The position numbers and the translations under genes were made by a program. DNA of 64,000 nt. Origin: Microthrixaceae bacterium. Its GTDB lineage: Bacteria > Actinomycetota > Acidimicrobiia > Acidimicrobiales > Iamiaceae. The notes beneath the pieces were generated by a model that saw nothing but the letters and a program-made list of their open reading frames with translations, had not been told where the DNA came from and searched no databases. Positions within the stretch are counted from its first letter, which is position 1, and every line of letters begins with the position of its first letter. The DNA is taken from the NCBI GenBank assembly GCA_016702505.1, contig JADJDU010000014.1:66052-130051 (forward strand), written 5' to 3'. Shown here one piece after another: positions 44,176 to 52,718 of this stretch.

Positions 44176-44838
44176 TCAGCAGCGGGTGACCTGGCTGGTG
44201 GTGATGATGTCGAGCTCATCGATGTCGAGCCTCACACAGGGAGGTCCGGCATCGGGCACGAAGAGGATCGCGGCACGACCATCCTCCACCGCGATGTCGG
44301 CCACGGCGGCCCCGTCCACAGCCAACACCGCTTTGATCGGATCAGCGGCGTCCTCACGTCCTGAAGTCACCGCCATCATCCAGAACTGCCTTTCCTGACG
44401 CAGATGGTCCACCTTCTCGACGGTCAGGTCGGCTCGACGGGCTGCGACCTCGATACGGGTCCGCAGCTGGTCGATACGGGCCCGATCCTGGGCCGAGGTG
44501 ATCTCGAACCAGAGCCCGAAGGCCACCAGAGCGGTCACCATCACCGCCAGGACCACGTTGGCGGCCACGAAGGCGGCGCGGCGGGGTAGGGGAGAAGGCT
44601 CCAGCGGGTCGGGTTCGGGGTCCCGTGCCCGGCGCCAGGCGCCGCCGGTCATCCACCCCCAGAACAGGCTTGCTCCCGCCACGCCCACCAGCACCTGGAA
44701 CGGTGACCCGGTGCCGCTGTCCACCGTGATGGCCAGTGCCCACAGCCCGCCGACGACGGTGGCCAATGTGATCAGGCTGCCCAGCGCGGCGATTGCCAAC
44801 CAGCCCCACCGGGGGCGGGGGCCATCGAAGGGATCCAC
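44176..44838 (-). CDS. Membrane protein with coiled-coil, unknown function
   Basis: 220 residues. Three hydrophobic helices (about 13-36, 45-63, 88-110), then a charged coiled-coil-like stretch (SAQDRARIDQLRTRIEVAARRADLTVEKVDHLRQERQF) and a small domain ending PCVRLDIDELDIITTSQVTRC. No family recognised. Stands opposite to the ipd genes in the accessory interval. Confidence 0.6.
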   Translation of the reverse strand: MDPFDGPRPRWGWLAIAALGSLITLATVVGGLWALAITVDSGTGSPFQVLVGVAGASLFWGWMTGGAWRRARDPEPDPLEPSPLPRRAAFVAANVVLAVMVTALVAFGLWFEITSAQDRARIDQLRTRIEVAARRADLTVEKVDHLRQERQFWMMAVTSGREDAADPIKAVLAVDGAAVADIAVEDGRAAILFVPDAGPPCVRLDIDELDIITTSQVTRC

Positions 44839-44960
44839 GACGGCGAAGCTACCGCCGGTCGATCACGGCTCACCCATCACGACGTGGGCCTTGGGGGTGC
44901 GGTTGGCCCGCGAGGACGGGTCGTCTGGCCTACGCTCGCCTCAGTGTCACTCTGGTCTCT

Positions 44961-45027
44961 GCCCGGGAGCTTGGCTCCTACGCTCGGTGTCCTTCGTGGG
45001 CAGCATGCTTTGTGCCGGCTCCCGGGC
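44961..45027 (+). ncRNA. Candidate IS110 bridge-RNA hairpin
   Basis: GCCCGGGAGC (44961-44970) and GCTCCCGGGC (45018-45027) are perfect 10-bp complements enclosing 47 nt, upstream of the transposase, where some IS110-group elements encode their bridge RNA. The internal loop and the 110 nt that follow could carry target- and donor-binding loops. Only the stem is seen directly; the RNA is inferred. Confidence 0.4.
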
Positions 45028-45137
45028 GCGCAGAACCGGCCGGCGTGGCTTGATAGGAGCGTGGCATCGCCCCACTGAGGTGTGCCCACCGACCGGTTCT
45101 GGTCCGGATCACCAACGTGAAAGGCGACCAGAGCCCC

Positions 45138-46192
45138 ATGATCACCCTCGGAATCGATGCGCACAAGCGCACCCATACCGTCGTCGCGGTCGACGACGTC
45201 GGATGCCAGCTCGGCACCAAGACCACGACCGCAACGACCAGCGACGACCACCTGAGATCATCCGGTGGGCTGACCGGTTCGGCCCCGAACGGCAGTGGGC
45301 GGTCGAAGACTGCCGGCACCTCTCGCCGTCTCGAGTCGGACATGCTCGCCGCGGGCGAGCGGATCGTTCGGGTGCCACCCAGGTTGATGGCCCACGCTCG
45401 CGACGCAGCCCGCACCTACGGCAAGTCTGACCCGATCGACGCGCTCGCCGTCGCTCACGCCGCGTTGCGCAACCCGGATCTTCCCGTTGCGCAGCTCGAT
45501 GGTCCTGCCCGGGAACTGCGACTGCTGGTCGACCACCGCGAGGACCTGGTGGCGGAGCGGACCCGTTGCCTCAACAGGCTTCGCTGGCATCTCCACGAGC
45601 TCGACGCGCCCTGGGATCCGCCCGCTCGATCGCTCACGTCCTACAAGAACCTCGACGCGATCGCTGCCCGGCTGACGAGTTTCGATGGTCCGGTTGCTCG
45701 CATCGCAGCCGAGATCGTCGAGCACGCCCGGCACCTGACCGGCGCGAACGCGCCCTCGAACGCGATCACCGGCATCGTCAACAAGCTCGCCCCGACCCTG
45801 CTCGCCCTCGCCGGGGTCGGCGCGCTCACCGCCGCCAAGATCGTCGCGGAGACCGCAGACGTTCGCCGGTTCAGCACAAGGGCGCGTACGCCCGCCACAA
45901 CGGCACCGCACCCCTGCCCGTCTGGTCCGGCAACCGCGAACGCCACCGCCTGTCTCGCACCGGGAACCGCCAACTCAACGCGGCCATCCACCGCATCGCG
46001 ATCACTCAGGCCCGCTGTCACGACGACGCCATTGCCTACATCGACCGGCGCCTGACCGATCACCACAACACCAAGACCGAAGCGCTCCGAGCCCTCAAAC
46101 GACGTCTCTCCGACGTCGTCTACCGAGCCTTGCTCGCCGACGCCCAACCCGCCCAAACGGCACCCGCCGACTTGCTCGCGGCCGCCGCTTGA
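45138..46192 (+). pseudogene. IS110-family transposase, frameshifted
   Basis: DEDD-type recombinase starting MITLGIDAHKRTHTVVAVDD. Continuous homology needs at least three frame changes: near 45252 (into the EIIRWADRFGPERQWAVEDCRH frame), near 45325 (back to RRLESDMLAAGERIVRV) and near 45875 (into GAYARHNGTAPLPVWSGNRERHRLSRTGNRQLN). These are not all in homopolymers, so true decay is more likely than sequencing error. Confidence 0.8.
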
Positions 46193-46206
46193 CATAGGAG
46201 CAAACC

Positions 46207-46680
46207 GTGGTTAGTGATCGCTATCGAATGCACCGACTCCGCTCCGGAGATGAATGGGTACTGGGGACCCTGGCTCGCGGCAACGCTCGTTTCGGCGACG
46301 GCAGCGAGCAGGACTGGTTGCCCCCGCTCGGAAGTGAGGAGGCGTCCAAGTTCGTCAACGACCCTCGCACGCTTTGCGTGGTGGCCATCGACATGTCCAC
46401 CAACCACATCGCCGGGTTCGTCTACGGCTGCGTGTTGTATCGGCGCCACACCAAGCTCGAGCACCTGTGCGTTTATGAGTTGGGCGTCGACATCGACCAT
46501 CGCAAGGAGGGCGTCGGCCCGCTCCTACTCGAAGGCATCGCCGGCGAGGCCCGCAAGATGGGCATCGACCGCGGCTTCGTGATCACCTCGGAGTCGAACC
46601 GCGAAGCGGTCAAGCTGTACAGCGACTTCGGGGCCAGCCGCAGCCCGGGCAACGACCTGCTGTTCGGCCTCCACTTCTGA
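46207..46680 (+). CDS. GNAT acetyltransferase, AAC(3)-I-like
   Basis: 157 residues. Acetyl-CoA-binding signature YELGVDIDHRKEGVGPLLLEGIAGEARKMG and ESNREAVKLYSDFGASRS. Layout resembles AAC(3)-I aminoglycoside acetyltransferases, but other small-amine or peptide substrates are equally possible. GTG start, five bases from the probable end of the IS110 element; a passenger relationship is possible but unproven. Confidence 0.65.
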   Translation: MVSDRYRMHRLRSGDEWVLGTLARGNARFGDGSEQDWLPPLGSEEASKFVNDPRTLCVVAIDMSTNHIAGFVYGCVLYRRHTKLEHLCVYELGVDIDHRKEGVGPLLLEGIAGEARKMGIDRGFVITSESNREAVKLYSDFGASRSPGNDLLFGLHF

Positions 46681-46746
46681 TCTGGAGCCCTAGGAGGGCG
46701 ACGGCGCCCTTCATGACAGCGGACTCCGGCTCCTACGCTGCGATGC

Positions 46747-47841
46747 ATGTCTGACGCCCCATCAGAAACCGCTGGCCCGGATCCGCTGCGCACTCGCTTC
46801 TGCGACCTGGTCGGCTGCCGCCTCCCGATCGTTCAGACCGGGATGGGATGGGTGTCGGGGGCCAACCTCACCGCCGCCACCGTGGCCGCCGGTGGGCTCG
46901 GGATCTTGGCGTCCATCACAATGACCTCCGCTGAGTTCCGTGCCGCAGTGACCAAGGTGAGCGAGACCTCCGACGGGCCTTTCGGGGTGAACCTGCGCGC
47001 TGGCCAGCCCGACCTGACCGAGAGGATCGCCTGGGCCGCTGACCAGGGGGTGAAGGTGTTCTCCTTCGCCGGTGCTCCCACCAAGGACGCCATTGCCCGC
47101 ATCCATGACGCGGGTGCGTTGGTGATGCCTACGGTGGGGGCCCGCCGTCACGCCGAGAAGATGTTGGAGTGGGGCGTCGACGCGGTGATCGCCCAAGGAG
47201 GCGAGGGTGGAGGACACACCGGTGAGGTCCCCACATCGCTGCTGTTGCCGCAGGTGGTCGAAGCCGTTGGCGATGACATCCCGGTGCTGGGTGCCGGTGG
47301 TTTCCACTCGGGGCGAGGGCTGGTCGCGGCCCTGGCCTACGGTGCCGACGGCGTGGCGATGGGAACCCGCTTCTTGTTGACCGCAGAGAGCCGGGTGCCC
47401 GATGGCATCAAGGGCCGTTACACCGATGCCTCGGTGTTCGACACGGTGGTGACCGTCGCCCTCGACGGGGCACCCCAGCGGGTGATCCGCACCGAATTGA
47501 TCGACGGCCTGGAGAAGGCATCGATCTTCACCCGCCTGCCCAAGGCGGCGCTGAAGGCCCTCGAGTTCCGCAAGCAGACGGGCACGTCGCTCAAGGACCT
47601 GGTGAAGGAGGGCTTGGCGATGCGCAAGAGCCAAGACCTGACCTGGCCGCAATTGGCCATGGCCGCCAACGCGCCGATGCTGATCAAGACGGCGCTGGTG
47701 GACGGTGACCCGACGGTGGGGGTGCTGCCCACCGGCCAGGTCACCGGCCTGATCGACGACCTACCCACCGTCGCCGAGTTGTTGGAGCGCATCGAGGCCG
47801 ACGCCCGCGCTGCCCTGGTTCGCCTCGCCTGCGGATCCTGA
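46747..47841 (+). CDS. ipdC: IpdC-like flavoprotein (nitronate monooxygenase family)
   Basis: 364 residues. LRTRFCDLVGCRLPIVQTGMGWVSGANLTAATVAAGGLGILAS, IAQGGEGGGHTGEVPTSLLLPQVV and GYGADGVAMGTRFLL-type GADGVAMGTRFLLTAES match Rv3553/IpdC, an FMN enzyme proposed to hydroxylate a ring-C/D intermediate. A -10-like TACGCT (46734-46739) is exactly 7 nt before the ATG, so the mRNA is probably leaderless, and a palindrome covers codons 2-7. Confidence 0.9.
   Translation: MSDAPSETAGPDPLRTRFCDLVGCRLPIVQTGMGWVSGANLTAATVAAGGLGILASITMTSAEFRAAVTKVSETSDGPFGVNLRAGQPDLTERIAWAADQGVKVFSFAGAPTKDAIARIHDAGALVMPTVGARRHAEKMLEWGVDAVIAQGGEGGGHTGEVPTSLLLPQVVEAVGDDIPVLGAGGFHSGRGLVAALAYGADGVAMGTRFLLTAESRVPDGIKGRYTDASVFDTVVTVALDGAPQRVIRTELIDGLEKASIFTRLPKAALKALEFRKQTGTSLKDLVKEGLAMRKSQDLTWPQLAMAANAPMLIKTALVDGDPTVGVLPTGQVTGLIDDLPTVAELLERIEADARAALVRLACGS
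46750..46766. promoter_or_regulatory. Regulon palindrome, site 9 (inside the ipdC start)
   Basis: TCTGACG-CCC-CATCAGA, one mismatch, beginning at base 4 of ipdC. With the -10 at 46734-46739 the site lies across about +4 to +20, so a repressor would act as a roadblock. It also fixes the N-terminal residues (MSDAPSET), which resemble those of the TetR protein (MTSDAPST) for the same reason. Confidence 0.65.
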
Positions 47842-47855
47842 GCTCGTTACCCAGT

Positions 47856-47872
47856 TCTGACGAGGCGTCAGA
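47856..47872. promoter_or_regulatory. Regulon palindrome, site 10 (fadE31 promoter)
   Basis: TCTGACG-AGG-CGTCAGA, a perfect match, abutting TACGCT (47873-47878), 10 nt before the ATG at 47889. Shares a 17-base identical block with the promoter at 2013-2029. Confidence 0.75.
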
Positions 47873-47888
47873 TACGCTCGGCCGACGT

Positions 47889-49076
47889 ATGGACCTGACC
47901 TGGAGCGCCGACGAGGAACGGTTCCGCACCGAGGTGCGAACCTGGCTCGAGACCGAACTTTCCGCCTGGCGAACCCGCCACGACGACCGGATTCTCTCGG
48001 GCGACACCCACGAGGGCTTCGCCCAGCACCTGGACTGGGAACGGACCCTGTTCAACGCCGGGTACGCCGCGGTGTCGTGGCCCACCGAGGTGGGCGGGCG
48101 AGGGGCCAGCCGCTGGGAGTGGCTCATCTTCGAGGAGGAGTACTACCGCGCCGGAGGGCCTCAACGGGTCACCCAGAACGGCATCTTCCTGTTGGCCCCC
48201 ACCGTCTTCGAGTTCGGAACCGCCGAACAACAGGCCCACATCCTGCCCCGCATGGCGGCCGGAGACGACCTTTGGTGCCAGGGGTGGAGCGAACCCAACG
48301 CCGGCTCGGACCTGGCCTCGCTGACCAGCCGGGCCATCAGAGACGACGCCCGTGGCGGCTGGGTGCTCAACGGACAGAAGACGTGGACCACCAGGGGAGC
48401 CTTCTGCACCCACCTGTTCGGCCTGTTTCGGACGGATCCGGCCAGCGAACGACACAAGGGCCTCACCTACCTGTTGGTGCCCCTCGATCTGGCCGGGGTG
48501 ACGGTGCGGGGCTTCGGTCGCCTCGATGGTGACGAGGGCTTCGCAGAGGTCTTCTTCGAGGATGCCTTTCTGCCCGACGACGCCATTCCCGGAGGTGTGG
48601 TGCTGGGCGATGAGGGCCAGGGTTGGTCGGTGGCCATGGCCACCACCTCCTCGGAGCGGGGCCTCACGCTGCGCTCTCCCGGGCGATTCTGTGCCACCGC
48701 AGACCGCTTGGTCTCGCTGTACCGCGAGCGTTCGGGCGGCGCCGGAGCCGACCAGCTCGATCCCGGCCTGCGCGACCGCGTCGTTCAAGGGTGGATGGAG
48801 GCCGAGGCCTATCGGCTCCAAACCCTACAGACCGTCACCGACGATGCCGAGGGGCGTTCGGCCGGGGCAGCGTCCAGCTTCGTGAAACTTTGGTGGTCCG
48901 AGCTCGACGTCAAGCTGCACGAGACGGCCATGGACATCTTGGGTCCCGAAGCCGAACTGGACGGCACCTGGTCCAAGGGCTGGCAGTTCGCTCTCTCCGG
49001 GCCCATCTACGCCGGGACCAACGAGATCCAACGCAACATCGCGGCCGAGCGCGTCCTCGGCTTGCCCAGGAAGTAG
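47889..49076 (+). CDS. fadE31: Acyl-CoA dehydrogenase FadE31-like
   Basis: 395 residues. GFAQHLDWERTLFNAGYAAVSWPTEVGGRGAS, FEEEYYRAGGPQRVTQNG, GWSEPNAGSDLASL, WTTRGAF and the C-terminal GPIYAGTNEIQRNIAAERVLGLPRK match Rv3562/FadE31. FadE31-33 are proposed to dehydrogenate late C/D-ring intermediates. Followed nine bases later by a FadE32-like gene, as in mycobacteria, probably forming a mixed flavin enzyme. Confidence 0.9.
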   Translation: MDLTWSADEERFRTEVRTWLETELSAWRTRHDDRILSGDTHEGFAQHLDWERTLFNAGYAAVSWPTEVGGRGASRWEWLIFEEEYYRAGGPQRVTQNGIFLLAPTVFEFGTAEQQAHILPRMAAGDDLWCQGWSEPNAGSDLASLTSRAIRDDARGGWVLNGQKTWTTRGAFCTHLFGLFRTDPASERHKGLTYLLVPLDLAGVTVRGFGRLDGDEGFAEVFFEDAFLPDDAIPGGVVLGDEGQGWSVAMATTSSERGLTLRSPGRFCATADRLVSLYRERSGGAGADQLDPGLRDRVVQGWMEAEAYRLQTLQTVTDDAEGRSAGAASSFVKLWWSELDVKLHETAMDILGPEAELDGTWSKGWQFALSGPIYAGTNEIQRNIAAERVLGLPRK

Positions 49077-49085
49077 GGACCGACC

Positions 49086-50165
49086 GTGCGCTTTGCCTTC
49101 ACCGACGATCAGATCGCGTTCCGCGACGCCGTCAGGGATCTGCTCTCCAACGAGTGCGCACCCGAGGTGGTCCGAGCCGCGTGGCCATCAGAGGCCGATG
49201 CCCACGGAGCCCGCAAGGGCGAAGGGGCCCGAGCCGAAGCCGAGCGGGTGGCCAAGGTGTGGTCCGACCTGGCCGAGATGGGTGTCCTGGGAGTTGCGGT
49301 CGCCGAGAAGCACGGCGGGCTCGGTCTGGGCGAACTGGACTGGGTGCTGCTGGCCGAGGAGACCGGATACGCGGCGTTGCCCCACCCCTTCGTGGAGACC
49401 GCCGCCGTGGTGGCCCCGTTGCTGGGACAGGTCGGTGACCCCCATGGGGTGCTTGCCGAACTGATCGACGGCACCCGTCAGGCCGGCGTGGTGCCGCTCA
49501 CCACCTCGCTTGTCCCGTGGGGTGATGCTGTCACCTACCTGGTAGCGCTGGACCACCATCCCTCGGCTTCCGGGCCCTGGGTTGCCCGCCGGATCACCGG
49601 CGGGGTGGCGGTGGGGGACGATCCCGATCACCGCCGCCACCTAGCCGACGCCATGGACGCCGGTCGCCGCGTGGTGGCCCTGGGGGCGTGGCAGGCCGAA
49701 GGCGAACTCGGGACCACCCTCGACGCCGAACGTGCCTTCAACCGGGGAGCGCTCGGGGTGGCGGCCCAGCTCGTCGGACTGGGCCGGCGGATGCTCGACC
49801 TGACCGTCGACTACGTGGCCGAGCGTCGCCAGTTCGGCACGCCGGTCGGTGCGCAACAGGCGGTCAAGCACCACTTGGCGGACGTGGCCATGCAACTTCG
49901 CTTCGCCGCCCCTGCCGTGTACGGAGCGGCGTGGGCCATGGCGAACGGATCACCGACGGCCAGCCGTGACGTCTCAATGGCCAAGGCTCTCGCTTCCGAT
50001 GCTGCTCGCCTCGCCGTTCGTCAGACGCTTCAGTGCTCTGGCGCCATCGGCTACACGGTCGAATACGACCTGCACCTCTATCTGAAGCGAGCCGAAGCCC
50101 TGAGCCGGGCCTGGGGTGATGCGGCCTGGCACCGTCGCCGGGTCGGTGAGGCTCTCGGCATCTGA
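49086..50165 (+). CDS. Acyl-CoA dehydrogenase, FadE32/FadE33-like partner
   Basis: 359 residues. Begins RFAFTDDQIAFRDAVRDLLSNECAPEVVRAAW; later GVLGVAVAEKHGGLGLGELDWVLLAEETGYAALPHPFVET and VDYVAERRQFGTPVGAQQAVKHHLADVAM. The C-terminal region (QCSGAIGYTVEYDLHLYLKRAEAL) retains the ACAD end helix. This is the divergent half of steroid-type alpha2beta2 ACADs. GTG start; FadE32 versus FadE33 cannot be settled by eye. Confidence 0.82.
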   Translation: MRFAFTDDQIAFRDAVRDLLSNECAPEVVRAAWPSEADAHGARKGEGARAEAERVAKVWSDLAEMGVLGVAVAEKHGGLGLGELDWVLLAEETGYAALPHPFVETAAVVAPLLGQVGDPHGVLAELIDGTRQAGVVPLTTSLVPWGDAVTYLVALDHHPSASGPWVARRITGGVAVGDDPDHRRHLADAMDAGRRVVALGAWQAEGELGTTLDAERAFNRGALGVAAQLVGLGRRMLDLTVDYVAERRQFGTPVGAQQAVKHHLADVAMQLRFAAPAVYGAAWAMANGSPTASRDVSMAKALASDAARLAVRQTLQCSGAIGYTVEYDLHLYLKRAEALSRAWGDAAWHRRRVGEALGI

Positions 50166-50229
50166 GACCGTCCGATAGCCTCAGTTATCGGTTCCGCGGG
50201 CGCGGTGACAAGGTTCTGGAGGCAGACAG

Positions 50230-50463
50230 ATGTGGGTGCAGGTCGATCCGACGCACGCCGGCGAGAAGAGCTGGATCAACCCCGACAGCATCATGCGATG
50301 CGACGTGAACCAGGAACCCACCCCGCCGTGGGCGATCCTCACGCTCCAAGACGGAACCGAGTGCACGGTCAGCGAGCCTCGGGCCATGAAGATCCTGGCC
50401 AAGCTGCTCGGGACCGAACTGCCCAAGAACCCCGATGCCGGTGAGGGCTACATCATGTACTGA
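50230..50463 (+). CDS. Small hypothetical protein
   Basis: 77 residues, soluble: MWVQVDPTHAGEKSWINPDS, ending GEGYIMY. No family recognised. Clear SD (GGAGG, about 50218-50222) before ATG 50230. Sits between the fadE31 operon and fadA6. Confidence 0.6.
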   Translation: MWVQVDPTHAGEKSWINPDSIMRCDVNQEPTPPWAILTLQDGTECTVSEPRAMKILAKLLGTELPKNPDAGEGYIMY

Positions 50464-50489
50464 AGCCCGGCTGTTGGCTTCGCCGGTGT

Positions 50490-50506
50490 TCTGACGGGGC
50501 GTTAGA
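50490..50506. promoter_or_regulatory. Regulon palindrome, site 11 (fadA6 promoter)
   Basis: TCTGACG-GGG-CGTTAGA, one mismatch. 35 bp before the fadA6 ATG, which has its own SD (AGGAG), so this mRNA is leadered. Confidence 0.7.
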
Positions 50507-50541
50507 TTCGGCATCTTCCGCCTGCACCCAGGAGCTTCACC

Positions 50542-51693
50542 ATGGCCGAGGCCTACATCGTCGACGCAGTACGGACCCCAGTTGGGCGTCGCGGGGGATC
50601 CTTGAGCACCATCCACCCCGCCGACCTTGGGGCCGCTTCGATCAAAGCTCTCTTGGACCGCACCGGCATCGACCCGGGCGCGGTGGAAGACGTCGTGTTC
50701 GGCAACGTGGATTCGGTTGGCGGCCAGGCCGGAGACATCGCTCGTACTTGCTGGCTGGTGGCCGGCGGCCCCGAGCACGTTCCGGGCACCACCGTCGACC
50801 GTCAGTGCGGCTCGGCTCAGCAGGCCGTTCACTTCGCGGCACAGGCCGTGATGGCGGGGGTCAACGACCTGGTGGTCGCCGGTGGCGTGCAGCAGATGAG
50901 CCAGATCCCGATCAGCTCGGCCATGACGTTGGCCGCCGATCTGGGCTTCCCCGATCCGTTCAGCACGTCGCCGGGCTGGGTTGAGCGTTACGGAACCGGT
51001 GAGGTCAGCCAGTTCCGGGGGGCCGAGCTGATCGCCGAGAAGTGGGGCATTTCCCGAGACGAAATGGAGCAGTTCGCGGTCGAGTCCCATGAGCGGGCGA
51101 TCGCGGCTCAGGCTCAGGGTCGCTTCGACGGTGAGATCACCCCCCTGAACGGACTCGACCGGGACGAAGGGCCACGCGAGCCCAACTGGGAGAAGATCCG
51201 GAGCCTTCCCACCTTGGTCGAAGGTGGACGGATCACCGCCGCCATGGCCAGCCAGATCAGCGACGCTTCGGCATCGATCCTGATCGCCTCCGAGCAGGCC
51301 GTGAAGGATCACGACCTCACCCCCCGAGCCCGGATCCATCACATGAGCGTGCGGGGCGACGACCCCATCTTCATGCTGAGCGCACCCATCCCTGCCACGC
51401 GCTATGCACTGGAAAAGACCGGAATGTCCATGGACGACATCGATGCCGTGGAGATCAACGAGGCTTTCGCCTCGGTGGTGCTGGCCTGGGCCAAGGAACT
51501 GCAACCAGACATGGCGACCGTGAACCCCAACGGTGGAGCCATCGCTCTGGGTCATCCGCTGGGAGCCACCGGTGCCCGACTCATGACCACCATGCTCAAC
51601 CACCTCGAGAAGACCGGTGGCCGCTACGGCCTCCAGACCATGTGCGAGGGTGGTGGCCAGGCCAACGTGACCATCATCGAGCGGCTGGGCTGA
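50542..51693 (+). CDS. fadA6: Thiolase FadA6-like
   Basis: 383 residues. AYIVDAVRTPVGRRGGSLSTIHPADLGAASIKALLDRTGIDPGAVEDVVFGNVDSVGGQAGDIAR, VDRQCGSAQQAVHF (nucleophile Cys), VSQFRGAELIAEKWGISRDEMEQF, GHPLGATGARL and QTMCEGGGQANVTIIERLG match Rv3556c/FadA6, the last thiolysis of the HIP pathway. In mycobacteria kstR2 lies next to it; here no regulator gene is adjacent. Confidence 0.92.
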   Translation: MAEAYIVDAVRTPVGRRGGSLSTIHPADLGAASIKALLDRTGIDPGAVEDVVFGNVDSVGGQAGDIARTCWLVAGGPEHVPGTTVDRQCGSAQQAVHFAAQAVMAGVNDLVVAGGVQQMSQIPISSAMTLAADLGFPDPFSTSPGWVERYGTGEVSQFRGAELIAEKWGISRDEMEQFAVESHERAIAAQAQGRFDGEITPLNGLDRDEGPREPNWEKIRSLPTLVEGGRITAAMASQISDASASILIASEQAVKDHDLTPRARIHHMSVRGDDPIFMLSAPIPATRYALEKTGMSMDDIDAVEINEAFASVVLAWAKELQPDMATVNPNGGAIALGHPLGATGARLMTTMLNHLEKTGGRYGLQTMCEGGGQANVTIIERLG

Positions 51694-51734
51694 TGCCGAT
51701 ACTCTCCGGTCCGACCCTGAAGAGGCGGTAAGCG

Positions 51735-52136
51735 ATGTCCTGGACCCCTGACCAACCCCCACCTCCACCCGGCTGGCAGCCCCAGGCGCCCCCGCCCGGG
51801 TATGGCGGATACACCCAGCAGGTCGAACACCCACAAGGGACCACGGTGCTGGTGTTGGGCGTTTTGGGCTTGGTCTTCTGTCAGATCCTGGGCCCGTTCG
51901 CCTGGAGCATGGGAAACAAGGCGTTGAAGGAGATCGACGCCAGTGGCATCGCCTACTCGAACCGGGGGACCATCCAGGCCGGTCGGATCTGCGGGATCAT
52001 CGCGTCTGTGCTCATGATCTTGTCCCTGGTGGCCTTCGTGTTCTTCATGATCGCAATGATCACCTTCGGAACCACCACATCGATCGAGAGCGACTACGAG
52101 AGCCTGGTCGGCCTGGGCCCATTCATCGGGTCGTGA
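51735..52136 (+). CDS. DUF4190-type membrane protein (first of a pair)
   Basis: 133 residues. Pro/Gln-rich cytoplasmic start (PPPPPGWQPQAPPPGYGG), then two helices around LGPFAWSMGNKALKEIDASG, the DUF4190 signature. Unknown function. Stop overlaps the GTG of a paralogue. Confidence 0.75.
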   Translation: MSWTPDQPPPPPGWQPQAPPPGYGGYTQQVEHPQGTTVLVLGVLGLVFCQILGPFAWSMGNKALKEIDASGIAYSNRGTIQAGRICGIIASVLMILSLVAFVFFMIAMITFGTTTSIESDYESLVGLGPFIGS

Positions 52137-52573
52137 GCAACCCCGGTCCGGGCCCACAGCCCAGCGACGACCCCGGCTACACCGACTACGGGATCTCCTT
52201 CAACGTCCCCGCCGAGGAGATGTACCGACCGCCGTTGGCCCGTCCCACCGGCGGTCCCCCCATCCACGCGGGGGTGGCGGCCCCCGCCTATGTCCGCAAG
52301 GTGAAGGCCCATCCCGAGGGCACGACCATCTTGGTGTTGGGGATCTTGTCGATCGTTGTGTGCCCGCTGATCGGGCCGCTGGCGTGGTCGATGGGCAACA
52401 AGGCCATGAGCCAGGTGCGGTTCTCGGGCTACACCTACTCCAATGCAGGGTTCATCCGGGCTGGCCGTCTCCTGGCCATCATCGCCACCTGTCTGATCGT
52501 GCTGTGGGTGATAGCGGTGCTGGTGATCGCATCCAACATCTCTGCCAACGGGCCGCCCACCACCCAACCCTGA
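52133..52573 (+). CDS. DUF4190-type membrane protein (second of a pair)
   Basis: 146 residues, paralogue of the preceding protein: GTTILVLGILSIVVCPLIGPLAWSMGNKAMSQVRFSGYTYSN with a longer Pro-rich N-terminus. GTG start overlapping the upstream stop (52133-52136). The two may form a hetero-oligomer. Confidence 0.75.
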   Translation: MSNPGPGPQPSDDPGYTDYGISFNVPAEEMYRPPLARPTGGPPIHAGVAAPAYVRKVKAHPEGTTILVLGILSIVVCPLIGPLAWSMGNKAMSQVRFSGYTYSNAGFIRAGRLLAIIATCLIVLWVIAVLVIASNISANGPPTTQP

Positions 52574-52718
52574 GGGGCGAGGTCAGCGCCGAAGGTGGTG
52601 CAGCGCTATGGCGGTGGTGGTGTCCGCGTTCAGAGAATCCACCCCGCTCGCCATGTCACTGCGGACCCGGAGATCGGCGGCCTCCGGCCTCACGTGCACC
52701 GGTGACGTCCTCGACCGG

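Larger units (their letters stand above)
44935..46201 (+). mobile_element. IS110-family element, decayed (ends approximate)
   Basis: Contains a broken IS110-type transposase (45138-46192) and a structured region upstream. The right end is probably near GCTTGACATAGGAGC (46187-46201), a short form of which, GCTTG-ATAGGAGC, is also at 45048-45060 upstream of the transposase. IS110 elements lack terminal inverted repeats, so exact ends cannot be set by eye. It lies between ipdB and ipdC. Confidence 0.55.

Noticed and set aside
50542..51693. KstR2-like regulator expected beside fadA6
   Set aside because: Neither flank of fadA6 encodes a TetR protein here; neighbours are a 77-residue unknown and DUF4190 proteins.
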